This document shows positions 7,465-14,732 of a DNA stretch of 20,616 nt, piece by piece. This DNA comes from Planctomycetota bacterium. GTDB taxonomy: Bacteria > Planctomycetota > PUPC01 > JACPCR01. The notes below the pieces were generated by a model. It worked only from the letters and a program-made list of their open reading frames with translations. It did not search any database and was not told where the DNA came from. The stretch covers positions 1-20,616 of the forward strand of contig JASLXP010000589.1 in assembly GCA_030740295.1 (NCBI GenBank), given 5' to 3'. Position numbers and translations under genes: made by a program. How positions within the stretch are numbered: position 1 is the first letter of the stretch; the number at the start of each line of letters is the position of its first letter.

Positions 7465-8126
7465 GCAGAGCCGCTGTCTTTTTTGCTAAAGAACCCAGGC
7501 CGGGGACTGTTAAAACCAGGATGGGGTCACGGCTCGATCCGGAAGGATGTGCTGGACTTGCCAGTGCACTGATTCTGGATACTGCCGATCTGCTGCGCCA
7601 GATAACTGATGTCTGCAGAATTCTCTGTTATGCGCCCTCGGACAGTCTGCAAACGCTTGAGGAACTAGTTGGGTCTGACTTTGTCTTTGTGCCTCAGTCC
7701 GAAGGTGATCTGGGAAAGCGCATGGAGATGGCTTTTGAGTGGGCTTTCCAACAGGCGCACTCAAAGGTGATCATTATCGGTGCGGATAGCCCAGCGGTGC
7801 CTGCCGGATGGATCGAAGAAGCCTTTGACAGCCTGGATGAAAAGGATGTTGTCCTCGGTCCAACCCTTGACGGTGGCTACTACTTGATCGGGTTGAAGAG
7901 CCTGCAGCCCGCCCTTTTTCACGGTGTTGCCTGGAGCACAGAATCAGTTCTTGCGACGACCCTTGATAAAGTAACAGAGCTGGATGTTTCCCTGCACCTT
8001 CTCTCGCCCTGGTCCGATTTGGACTATCCTGAAGATCTCGATTTCTTCAAGACGCATGTTCGTGCCCTCAAAATTGCTGGAGCGCCTTTCCCAGTGAACA
8101 CCGCAAAATTCCTGGATTCTCTGTGA
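7461..8126 (+). CDS. DUF2064 transferase, TIGR04282-like (partner of the TIGR04283 glycosyltransferase)
   Basis: This 221-residue protein has a nucleotidyltransferase/GT-A-like fold. Conserved blocks are FFAKEPRPGTVKTRM (7-21), which resembles the nucleotide-binding loop of sugar-nucleotidyltransferases; EGDLGKRM (81-88); GADSP (107-111); GPTLDGGYYLIGL (133-145); WSTESV (158-163); and PWSDLDYPEDL near 183-193. These are the standard DUF2064 motifs. GTG start at 7461 overlaps the stop of the preceding glycosyltransferase, so the two are translationally coupled. TIGR04282 and TIGR04283 genes occur as a pair in many genomes. Their placement directly after an exporter suggests the product is a glycosylated molecule that leaves the cytoplasm. 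The gene converges with the anti-sigma gene across 28 bases, with no clear terminator. Confidence 0.9.
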   Translation: MSRAAVFFAKEPRPGTVKTRMGSRLDPEGCAGLASALILDTADLLRQITDVCRILCYAPSDSLQTLEELVGSDFVFVPQSEGDLGKRMEMAFEWAFQQAHSKVIIIGADSPAVPAGWIEEAFDSLDEKDVVLGPTLDGGYYLIGLKSLQPALFHGVAWSTESVLATTLDKVTELDVSLHLLSPWSDLDYPEDLDFFKTHVRALKIAGAPFPVNTAKFLDSL

Positions 8127-8154
8127 ACCTGACGCGGAGTGTCAAGACCACTGT

Positions 8155-9879
8155 TTACCGATACATCGGCAGATAGCGGTAATAGACTTCGAGCGACAGT
8201 ACGTTCATGGCCGTGACATAGATTCTGCCTCCCCGATCTGCGTGAGTGATTCCTTTGTAGTCCCAACTGCCCGCGAAGCTGCCCAACCTGCTCTGCCTGG
8301 CGACTAACGCCAGGGAGAATCGCTCGTTCCATTCCTTCCAATGGCCTTTGCCCATTTGGAACATGCCGAGCGTCGCGTAGTAATCGTAATAACAGTCTCT
8401 GGGATTCGGACCCGCTTTGTTCAAAACCTCCGCGGCCTTAGCGAGGACGGGATTCTTACCAGGCTGCTGGCCCAGGAAGAGGCGGCAGACGAGACCGACG
8501 GCCACCATTGCGTTGCTGCCTTTGCCTGGGCTTCGATAGCCCGTTCGTCCTGTCTCAGGATCCACTTTGCTGTTCAGGAATCTCACGAAGCCATCGATTG
8601 CCTCTTCCGGCACCTTCAGGCCCGCGACCTTGCCGGACTTGCAGGCCATAATCTGCCATCCGGTCACCGATGTGTCTTCTCCCGGCCCCCCATAGCCGAA
8701 GCCGCCACCCTCGCCCTGGGACTGCACGATGAAGTTGATTCCGAGCTGAGCAGATTGTGCCGCGGAGGACTTCGCCCCCGCCATGCCATACGCCTCGGAC
8801 ATCGCCATGGCGCAGATGCCGTGACCATACATTCTGCCACCGTTGAGCCATGAGCCGTTTTCTGCCTGAGTTCGGCGCAGATAATTCACCGCCTTTGATA
8901 CGGCCGGCCTGTACTTGCCAGTCGCCTCAGAATGTCCAGCCCCGAGGAACGAAAGCAGGGCCAGGCCGGTGATCGCGGTGTCATGGTCGCCTCTGACCTC
9001 AGTGTTTCCCCGTTCAACCGCTTCCGCGTTCGATGACCAGCTTCCATCTCCCCGCTGAGTCCGGGCAAGAAACTTCAGACCACCCAGGACGGCATTCTCC
9101 GTCTGCCGAGAGGCCCCGCGCATGAGCCCCTGCTTCGTTCGGAGCCTGGGATCCAGTCTGATCCTATAGGAAGAGATGGAGCTGAAATCGTCATTAGACA
9201 CGGCGATCACCCGTGACCCTCGTTCACCAAGGGCGAGGTCTCTGACAGCATCCATCGCGTCCTGAAACTCCTCTTCGCCGGGTTGGTCCTGCTCGATGGC
9301 ACCCTGCAATTCCGGACCAACATCCGGGACGTCCATGGGCGGCAGGTCTGCGTCGAGCACCACTGCGACAGGCTCCATTGCTACCTGTTCAACATCCGTT
9401 TCGAGTTCATCAAAGATTCTGTCCAACTGTTCCTGATCGATGAATTCCTCTTCAACTGTTGTGACAATTGAGTAATCAGTAATGGATCCACGGCGAACAC
9501 TACCCAGTTCAAAATTCAACAGAAATGTACCCACGAGAAGGTGCAGGGCTATGGATACAATCAGCACGGCCACGAGCCTGGCGTTCTGAACATACTTGTG
9601 TAACGGGGAACGAGGATTGAGAAGCATGGCTACTCCAGGTATGCAGTGAAAAATAGAGTCGGCGACAGGGATCGCTCTGGGTGCGAAGTGAATCGGCGGG
9701 ATGTCCACCAGAGCGGCGGTTTTTAACAGCGGACCGAAATCCTCATCACGCTCGAACTCCGCTCGGCACGCGCCACACGTTTGAAGATGATTCTCGATGC
9801 GAGCCTGATCCGAATCATCGCAGAGGCCGAACTGGTAGTTCAGCGATTCGTCCTGGATGTGCTTACAGCTTTGCTTCAT
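8155..9879 (-). CDS. Anti-sigma factor fused to an alpha/alpha-toroid (prenyltransferase/squalene-cyclase-like) ectodomain
   Basis: This 574-residue single-pass membrane protein has three parts. Residues 1-45 form a zinc-binding anti-sigma (zf-HC2/ZAS) domain: C5 and H7 near the start, then H31-x3-C35-x2-C38 in HLQTCGAC. A helix at about 102-122 (LVAVLIVSIALHLLVGTFLL) spans the membrane. An acidic linker (about 142-215) leads to a toroid domain (about 260-574) with repeats such as LKFLARTQRGDGSW, HDTAITGLALLSFLGAG, VNYLRRTQAENGSW and GEDTSVTGWQIMA. The toroid resembles squalene-cyclase/prenyltransferase repeats abundant in planctomycetes, but no DXDD catalytic motif is visible, so it is probably a binding or sensing domain. 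The gene starts eleven bases after the sigma factor stop. The likely role is to hold that sigma factor at the membrane until an envelope signal arrives. Confidence 0.85.
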   Translation of the reverse strand: MKQSCKHIQDESLNYQFGLCDDSDQARIENHLQTCGACRAEFERDEDFGPLLKTAALVDIPPIHFAPRAIPVADSIFHCIPGVAMLLNPRSPLHKYVQNARLVAVLIVSIALHLLVGTFLLNFELGSVRRGSITDYSIVTTVEEEFIDQEQLDRIFDELETDVEQVAMEPVAVVLDADLPPMDVPDVGPELQGAIEQDQPGEEEFQDAMDAVRDLALGERGSRVIAVSNDDFSSISSYRIRLDPRLRTKQGLMRGASRQTENAVLGGLKFLARTQRGDGSWSSNAEAVERGNTEVRGDHDTAITGLALLSFLGAGHSEATGKYRPAVSKAVNYLRRTQAENGSWLNGGRMYGHGICAMAMSEAYGMAGAKSSAAQSAQLGINFIVQSQGEGGGFGYGGPGEDTSVTGWQIMACKSGKVAGLKVPEEAIDGFVRFLNSKVDPETGRTGYRSPGKGSNAMVAVGLVCRLFLGQQPGKNPVLAKAAEVLNKAGPNPRDCYYDYYATLGMFQMGKGHWKEWNERFSLALVARQSRLGSFAGSWDYKGITHADRGGRIYVTAMNVLSLEVYYRYLPMYR

Positions 9880-9890
9880 CTGGCTCTTCT

Positions 9891-10472
9891 TCAGCGAGGG
9901 TGGACTGTTTCAGACATCGACTTCTTCAATTCCTGGAGTGCATAGCGCATTCTTGTTTTCACTGTTCCGACCGGCAGATGGAGGATGCCGGCGATCTGCT
10001 CGTATGTCAGTTCGCCGTTCTGGCGCAGGAGAAAGACTTCTTTCTGTTTGCTCCGCAGATTCATGATGGCCAGGCGAAGTTGATTCAACTGTTCATTTTC
10101 AGCAGCGGCGCTGGCCGGGTCGGGAGCTTCGGAGTACGCCACCCACTGCTGCGAGGCAAGGGGTCTCGAACGCCTTTTCCAGGCGCTCTTCATGTGGTCC
10201 TTTGCGGTATTGATGGTGACCTGGAAAATCCAGGCCCGGACGTTTCGAATCTGTTCGATTTGTGCACGGCTGCGCCAGCATTTCATGAACGCTTCCTGCA
10301 CAATGTCCCGTGCGTCTTCGCCGTTACCGGTGAGATAGAACACAGCGCCGACAAGCTCTGACTGCAAAGAGCAGAAGAACTCGGTGATTACATTTGCCGC
10401 AACCTCGAGAGGGCTGGGCGTTCTATCAACATGCCCGGCAACGGACGGTGACACGGAAGAGTTCACATTCAC
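9891..10472 (-). CDS. ECF-type RNA polymerase sigma factor
   Basis: This 193-residue sigma-70 family protein has only regions 2 and 4, the ECF layout. Region 2 covers about 36-100, with the -10-recognition and core-binding segment GEDARDIVQEAFMKCWR (51-67) and VRAWIFQVTINTAKDHM (78-94). Region 4 covers about 132-187, with the helix-turn-helix LTYEQIAGILHLPVGTVKTRM (155-175) that would read a -35 element. The next gene on the same strand is a zinc-binding membrane anti-sigma factor, the usual arrangement. The first about 25 residues (MNVNSSVSPSVAGHVDRTPS) lie outside the conserved core, so a shorter start is possible. The upstream gap is shared with a divergent HEAT-repeat gene, a plausible regulatory target. 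No ECF-style GGAAC-type -35 was found in that gap. Confidence 0.93.
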   Translation of the reverse strand: MNVNSSVSPSVAGHVDRTPSPLEVAANVITEFFCSLQSELVGAVFYLTGNGEDARDIVQEAFMKCWRSRAQIEQIRNVRAWIFQVTINTAKDHMKSAWKRRSRPLASQQWVAYSEAPDPASAAAENEQLNQLRLAIMNLRSKQKEVFLLRQNGELTYEQIAGILHLPVGTVKTRMRYALQELKKSMSETVHPR

Positions 10473-10589
10473 ACCAGTAAGACGATTCAGATTGCAGGAT
10501 GGATCTCAGAAATGTTCTTTCTTCAGCCGAGTGAATCAGAATGTCCCGCTCTACTCTCGATTGAAATGAAAGTGCCTGCCGGAGGAATC
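10473..10589. promoter_or_regulatory. Divergent promoter region: ECF sigma factor / HEAT-repeat gene
   Basis: These 117 bases separate two divergently transcribed units and must contain both promoters. A strong GGAGG (10581-10585) is the ribosome binding site of the HEAT gene. I saw no convincing -35/-10 pair for the housekeeping sigma factor and no GGAAC/GTC-type ECF element on either strand. An imperfect AGAAA-TG-TTCTTTCT dyad near 10508-10522 is the only symmetry. Confidence 0.35.
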
Positions 10590-12398
10590 ATGAACCTTGT
10601 CTGCCTGAGCTTTTCTGTTCTGGCGTGCCTCGATCTAGAAGCACACGTCTTTAAGGCCCCCCCGACCGCTGAAGAAAGGGAGATGCTGAATCGCATTTCT
10701 GACAAGAGCAGCACGGCAGATCTGTTTACCCTCCTGGAATCGAACAGCTATTACGTCTCCATCCGTGCGGCCGCAGAACTCTCCGGGAGAGAAGAGAAGG
10801 GGATTACCGATGAGTTTGTCACTCTCGCGAGGCAGACATTGGAAAGCAAGAATCGCTATACGATATTTGCCGCGCTGCTCGCTCTCGCGCAAAGGGAAGC
10901 CGCCCCACTGAACGTTTTCGCCCGTGCCCCGGAAATAGTGGACGCCTTTGAAAAGGAACTACACCTCGACAAGGAGGACGTCGAACGAATTGGTCTTATA
11001 AGAAAAGCCTATTGCCGATTCCTGACTCAAGGAAAATCAGATCGGGAGAAGGTGGCAGCTTTAGTGACTCATCTGGGCCGCCGACCGCTCTGGGTAAAAG
11101 GTGAACTGCTGAGGATGGGCGAACCTGCGGCAGGAGCATTGGTGCAGTACCTTGAAAGCAAGGAGGCAAAGAACTCGGCAAAGTCATTCGCCATCCTGAT
11201 TCTTGGTGAAATGAAGAGCAGGCAGTCCCTGCCGGTGCTGAAAAAGATGCTGGCCGGTCGGCAGAGCGGAGATGAGCCCTTGCTGGGCCAGGCGGCATCG
11301 GCTTTGATTCGCATCAGCGGCGACGATGGCATCGCAACGGTCAAGACGTTCTTTGAACAGCAGACGGACTGGCTCATCCGGCTGAATCTGGTCCGGGGCC
11401 TGGCGGAGTCGCGGAGCTTGAAAGCTCTGAAGTGGCTCAGAGAGTTTCGGGCCGACGCCGCGCTGCTTGCGAATGGCGCAATACTGAAAGCCCAACAGCT
11501 GAATGCACTGACGAATCAGTTGGAGCTTTCCATTGCTACATTAGAAGTCAGCCTTGCCCGGGATCGGATTGCGAAATTAGTGAGAATGCTCCACCCGGAT
11601 CAACATCTCCAGGCCAGGAGGTATGCGGCAAAATCGCTCGTGGGATTACGCGAATCCAGTGCCTTGCGTGCTGCCAATGATGCGCTTTCCGATCCTGACT
11701 CTGAAGTCCGGAGGACAGCCATTCAGATTCTGGGTAACCATGGCGGGGCGGATTCACTCAAATCTCTGAAGCGCGTTCTGAAAGAGGGCACTTACACCGA
11801 TCGTCTCGCTGCAGTGGAAGCATTGAAGAAGCTGGGCCTGCAGGTCTTCAGGGTCCGAGACGGATTTGCCGTAGCCGAGCTCAAGCGGGAATGGATCGTG
11901 CCGTTTGCTCCTGACGCTTCTATGAAAGTAGTGAAAGCTGAGCCCTGCCGTTTCGGCCAGTCTGTCGCCGCAGCATTGAAATCGCAGGAAGAGAATCTCA
12001 AGAAATCCGCGGGCGAGGCCCTCGAGTGGTTGAACCTGTTAATGACACACAAAGATTCGGAACTGGCATTGCCGGCGATTAAGGCGATGGGCTGCGTGTA
12101 TGAGTCCGGCGTAAACTATCTTCTGAACGCGCTGGCAAGGGAAAGAGATGCCGGTCGAAGAATCATCCTTCGGGATACACTGGCTTCCCACGGCAACGAG
12201 GCAGCCAGAGCAATAGCATCACGTATCGACCGTGAAAAGGATGATCAGTCCGATTTTGTGGCAACGCTGTTCGATACATTAGTAAAGTGTGGAACAGCAG
12301 GAGAATTTGTCCTTCAGTACTATTCGGAGGGCAAAGATGGCTGGAAGAAGAGGATGGCCGAAAAACGACTGAAGCGAATCAACAGGCAAGAGGAATAA
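10590..12398 (+). CDS. Exported HEAT-repeat protein
   Basis: This is a 602-residue alpha-solenoid protein. The N-terminus (MNLVCLSFSVLACLDLEA) is a hydrophobic export signal, and VLAC at 10-13 is a marginal lipobox. From about residue 190 the chain is built of HEAT-like helix pairs. Examples are SAKSFAILILGEMKSRQSLPVL, the segment LQARRYAAKSLVGLRESSALR, VRRTAIQILGNHGGADSLKSL and RLAAVEALKKLGL. Such repeats are protein-binding scaffolds, and no catalytic motif is seen. The start at 10590 is chosen because GGAGG sits four bases upstream and the signal begins there. An in-frame ATG at 10566 would add eight residues, and another at 10512 would put the signal internal. It is divergent from the sigma/anti-sigma pair and convergent with the metal ATPase. 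Function is unknown. Confidence 0.82.
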   Translation: MNLVCLSFSVLACLDLEAHVFKAPPTAEEREMLNRISDKSSTADLFTLLESNSYYVSIRAAAELSGREEKGITDEFVTLARQTLESKNRYTIFAALLALAQREAAPLNVFARAPEIVDAFEKELHLDKEDVERIGLIRKAYCRFLTQGKSDREKVAALVTHLGRRPLWVKGELLRMGEPAAGALVQYLESKEAKNSAKSFAILILGEMKSRQSLPVLKKMLAGRQSGDEPLLGQAASALIRISGDDGIATVKTFFEQQTDWLIRLNLVRGLAESRSLKALKWLREFRADAALLANGAILKAQQLNALTNQLELSIATLEVSLARDRIAKLVRMLHPDQHLQARRYAAKSLVGLRESSALRAANDALSDPDSEVRRTAIQILGNHGGADSLKSLKRVLKEGTYTDRLAAVEALKKLGLQVFRVRDGFAVAELKREWIVPFAPDASMKVVKAEPCRFGQSVAAALKSQEENLKKSAGEALEWLNLLMTHKDSELALPAIKAMGCVYESGVNYLLNALARERDAGRRIILRDTLASHGNEAARAIASRIDREKDDQSDFVATLFDTLVKCGTAGEFVLQYYSEGKDGWKKRMAEKRLKRINRQEE

Positions 12399-12518
12399 GA
12401 GTGGAAGGCAAGCGAATCTGGGCCTTTCTGGTGCTGTAAAGCGCTATCTCGGCAATCCCAATTAAGAGAACGATTAGGGGACAGAGCCAGACATCTCAGT
12501 TCGCAGCATTGCTCATCA

Positions 12519-12586
12519 CTCCATCATTCCACCATTCACCATCCACATCCCCCATTCACCATTCACCATTCACCATTCACATCCCC
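12519..12586. repeat. Heptamer repeat array (ACCATTC family)
   Basis: This array lies in the convergent gap between the HEAT gene and the P-type ATPase stop codon. It contains four near-perfect tandem ATTCACC heptamers (12554-12580), another at 12534-12540, and ACATCCCCC and ACATCCCC spacer words. The word set is the same as in the right arm of the array at 1192-1275, which is 11 kb away. Only one orientation is present here, so it cannot form the long hairpin seen in the first array. The rest of the gap, 12399-12518, holds nothing I recognise. Confidence 0.88.
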
Positions 12587-12592
12587 ACCCCC

Positions 12593-14554
12593 TCAAGCTG
12601 CCGCTACCTGCTGCAACTCAATCCGTTCCTCCTCTTCCTGGGCAAATCGGTCGGCCACCACATCGCAGACGCCGAGTTCCTCCCCGATACGGATCAGTCT
12701 TGCGCTGTTGAAGGCGATGACCAATGGATCGAAAAGATGGGCCATTGCGGCCATCTCGGGAGAAAGCAGACCGGTGGTGGAGAGGATGGCGCCGAAAACG
12801 GCATAGGAGACGCCAAAAACGATGTTCTGCAGGATGACCCGTTTCGTCATGCGTGAGAGATGCAAGACGTAGGGGAGGCGATCCAATGAATCGTTCATCA
12901 GTGCCAGCGTTGCGCTGTGAACTGCGAGGTCGCTGCCGGATTCTCCCATGGCGATCCCGACATCCGACGCGGCCAGGGCCGGGCCGTCATTGATGCCGTC
13001 TCCGACGAAGGCAACCTGGTGTCCCTGGGACTGCAGATCTTCGATCCATTTCACTTTGTCTTTGGGCAGACAATCGGCAGTCACATGTTTGATGCCGGCC
13101 GATTCAGCCATGCGGTGTCCCACGCTTGCGCGATCTCCCGTCACGAGTGAAAGATGGCGAATGCCCATGTATGCAAGCGAACGCACCGATTCTGGCGCTT
13201 CCTGTTTGAGAGAGTCTTCGGCAGTAATCCAGCCGAGCAGTTTTCCGTCCGCGGCCACACCGACCATGCTCTGGCCTTCTGCCTCGGCAAGATCCTGCTC
13301 ATCGAGGCCCAGTTGAAGGCCCTGCTCGCGCAGCCAGCTCTCGCGGCCTACCAGTACCGTTTGTCCTTCGATCTTTGCCTCGATCCCTCTGCCGTGAACT
13401 TCTTTTGCGGTATCGCACTCCAAGAGTTCGATACGCGCTTCTTCCGCCACCTCCACAATGGCTTTCGCCATTGGATGAGAGCTGCTCGCCTCGGCGGACG
13501 CGGCAAGTCTGAGGAGCTCTGCAGGCTCGGTTTCCTCCTGCGGCTTCATGTTGGAGACTGTGAGTTTGCCGACGGTCAGGGTGCCGGTCTTGTCAAAGAC
13601 AAACGCGCTGCAGGTGGACAGTTTTTCCAGGTCGACCATGTGGCGGATCAGCACGCCGACTCTTGCGGTACTGGCAAGCGACGCTAGGAGCGCGACCGGT
13701 GTTGCCAGGATGGCCGCGTCCGGGTAGCAGATGATCAACACGCTGATGACGCGATCGATATCATGCGTGCCCACCCAAGTGACCACTGCGACAGAGAAGG
13801 CCACGAACGAGTAAAACTTGGCATATCGATCGATGATGCCCAGCGATGGGCCGCGAGTTGTTTCTGCTTTCTGGATGAGATTCTGAATCTCTTTCAGGGT
13901 TGCATCCTCGACGGCACGGGTCACACGAATGTCGAGGACGCCTGAGAGATTCTGAGTGCCGGCGAACACTTCATCCTTCAGAGCTTTATCCACTGGCAGG
14001 GATTCGCCGGTAATGGGCGCCTGGTTCACTGTGCTTTCGCCGCGAACGATTTCGCCATCGATAACAAAATTCTCGCCGGGGCGCACTCGAACGATATCCC
14101 CGGGCTTCAGTTCGGTTGCGCTTACTTCTATCTCTTCACCATCCTCATTGAGTTTCCTGGCCAGTTTGGGCGTCAGCTTCATCAATTGTTCGAGCGAAAT
14201 AGTCGCCCCTCTGGCGGTCATCTTTTCAATGATCTCAGCGAGCAGCATGAACAGCGCGACCATACCGGCCTGCCGGTAATTGTTGTTCATAGCGGAGACA
14301 GCGATCGCAATCGCTACCTGCTCGTTCATCATGAAAACGCTTTGCGAAACATTGATGGCTGCCTGTATGAAAATGGGGGCCGCCAGAATGGCCGCGCCAA
14401 TCATCGCCGGGATCGCGCTCTCAACCTCACGGTCGGGAAACAGCCACCCGATAAGTGCCGAATTGAGCAGAAAGATCAGCCCCGCCAACGCGAACCAGAG
14501 CAACCGCAATGGACGTTTCTCCAGTTGTGCAAGCGCCGGTGCGAGAGCTTTCAT
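12593..14554 (-). CDS. P1B-type (heavy metal) P-type ATPase with an atypical YPD membrane motif
   Basis: This 653-residue ATP-driven metal transporter has eight predicted helices (about 17-39, 47-69, 77-92, 96-112, 246-264, 268-290, 577-597, 601-620), the P1B layout, but no N-terminal metal-binding (HMA) domain. Catalytic parts are intact: TGES at 182-185, DKTGTLT with phosphorylated D321, S359-H360-P361 (the HP motif of P1B enzymes), TGD at 472-474 and GDGINDGPAL at 518-527. The sixth helix normally carries CPC, CPH or SPC before ALxxATP. Here it reads C276-Y277-P278-D279 before AAILATP, so the aligned triplet is YPD. Helix 7 keeps a Tyr (Y584) and helix 8 has H605 and N616 (FNSARL). The metal specificity cannot be assigned to a standard subclass. 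No metal regulator or chaperone gene is adjacent. Heptamer repeats lie just upstream of the start, and no Shine-Dalgarno is visible. Confidence 0.92.
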   Translation of the reverse strand: MKALAPALAQLEKRPLRLLWFALAGLIFLLNSALIGWLFPDREVESAIPAMIGAAILAAPIFIQAAINVSQSVFMMNEQVAIAIAVSAMNNNYRQAGMVALFMLLAEIIEKMTARGATISLEQLMKLTPKLARKLNEDGEEIEVSATELKPGDIVRVRPGENFVIDGEIVRGESTVNQAPITGESLPVDKALKDEVFAGTQNLSGVLDIRVTRAVEDATLKEIQNLIQKAETTRGPSLGIIDRYAKFYSFVAFSVAVVTWVGTHDIDRVISVLIICYPDAAILATPVALLASLASTARVGVLIRHMVDLEKLSTCSAFVFDKTGTLTVGKLTVSNMKPQEETEPAELLRLAASAEASSSHPMAKAIVEVAEEARIELLECDTAKEVHGRGIEAKIEGQTVLVGRESWLREQGLQLGLDEQDLAEAEGQSMVGVAADGKLLGWITAEDSLKQEAPESVRSLAYMGIRHLSLVTGDRASVGHRMAESAGIKHVTADCLPKDKVKWIEDLQSQGHQVAFVGDGINDGPALAASDVGIAMGESGSDLAVHSATLALMNDSLDRLPYVLHLSRMTKRVILQNIVFGVSYAVFGAILSTTGLLSPEMAAMAHLFDPLVIAFNSARLIRIGEELGVCDVVADRFAQEEEERIELQQVAAA

Positions 14555-14565
14555 GAGGATAGCGG

Positions 14566-14586
14566 GAATCAGAAATCAGGAATCAG
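14566..14586. repeat. Second-family heptamer repeat (GAATCAG/CTGATTC), three copies
   Basis: Three tandem heptamers, GAATCAG, AAATCAG and GAATCAG, are followed by a degraded GAAGGCAG. On the minus strand they read CTGATTC and end twelve bases before the metal ATPase start codon, where a ribosome binding site would be expected. Like the ACCATTC family, each unit is seven bases and contains ATTC in the same strand sense. Confidence 0.75.
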
Positions 14587-14638
14587 GAAGGCAGGCTGAG
14601 TGTCACGTAAAACACGTGTGTATGCAACGACGGGCAGG

Positions 14639-14665
14639 CTACGGCTCCGTAGAGCGAGACTACGG
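14639..14665. repeat. Alternating inverted repeat CTACGG/CCGTAG
   Basis: CTACGG (14639-14644), CCGTAG (14647-14652) and CTACGG (14660-14665) lie within 27 bases, so the middle copy can pair with either neighbour (2-base or 7-base loop). It sits in the 178-base gap between the LamG gene and the metal ATPase, both on the minus strand. It is not followed by a T-run on either strand and so is not a standard intrinsic terminator. It may be part of a dispersed intergenic repeat. Confidence 0.55.
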
Positions 14666-14732
14666 ATTAGCCCGGCAGCTATCCTCCTGGTCAGATCCTG
14701 CCTGAAGGCGTTACTCCAACTCCGTTGTGCCA

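Noticed and set aside
8127..8154. Terminator between the convergent DUF2064 and anti-sigma genes
   Set aside because: Only a four-base TGAC/GTCA stem and no T-run on either strand.
8341..10361. Long plus-strand frames (8341-8853 and 9681-10361) opposite the anti-sigma and sigma genes
   Set aside because: The minus-strand genes have clear family motifs; open antisense frames are expected in G+C-rich coding DNA.
10458..10475. TTCACATTCACACC near the sigma factor start as a third heptamer array
   Set aside because: Mostly inside the sigma coding sequence, only two imperfect units, so chance is likely.
12477..12488. GGGGACAGAGCC, resembling part of REP sequences linked to RAYT transposases
   Set aside because: Only twelve bases, with no paired copy, hairpin or transposase nearby.
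13154..13687. 177-codon plus-strand frame opposite the metal ATPase
   Set aside because: Antisense to conserved P-type ATPase motifs, including DKTGT; no independent support.
14600..14732. tRNA or structured RNA in the gap before the LamG gene stop
   Set aside because: The CTACGG/CCGTAG stems do not fit a cloverleaf, and there is no anticodon arm or T-loop consensus.
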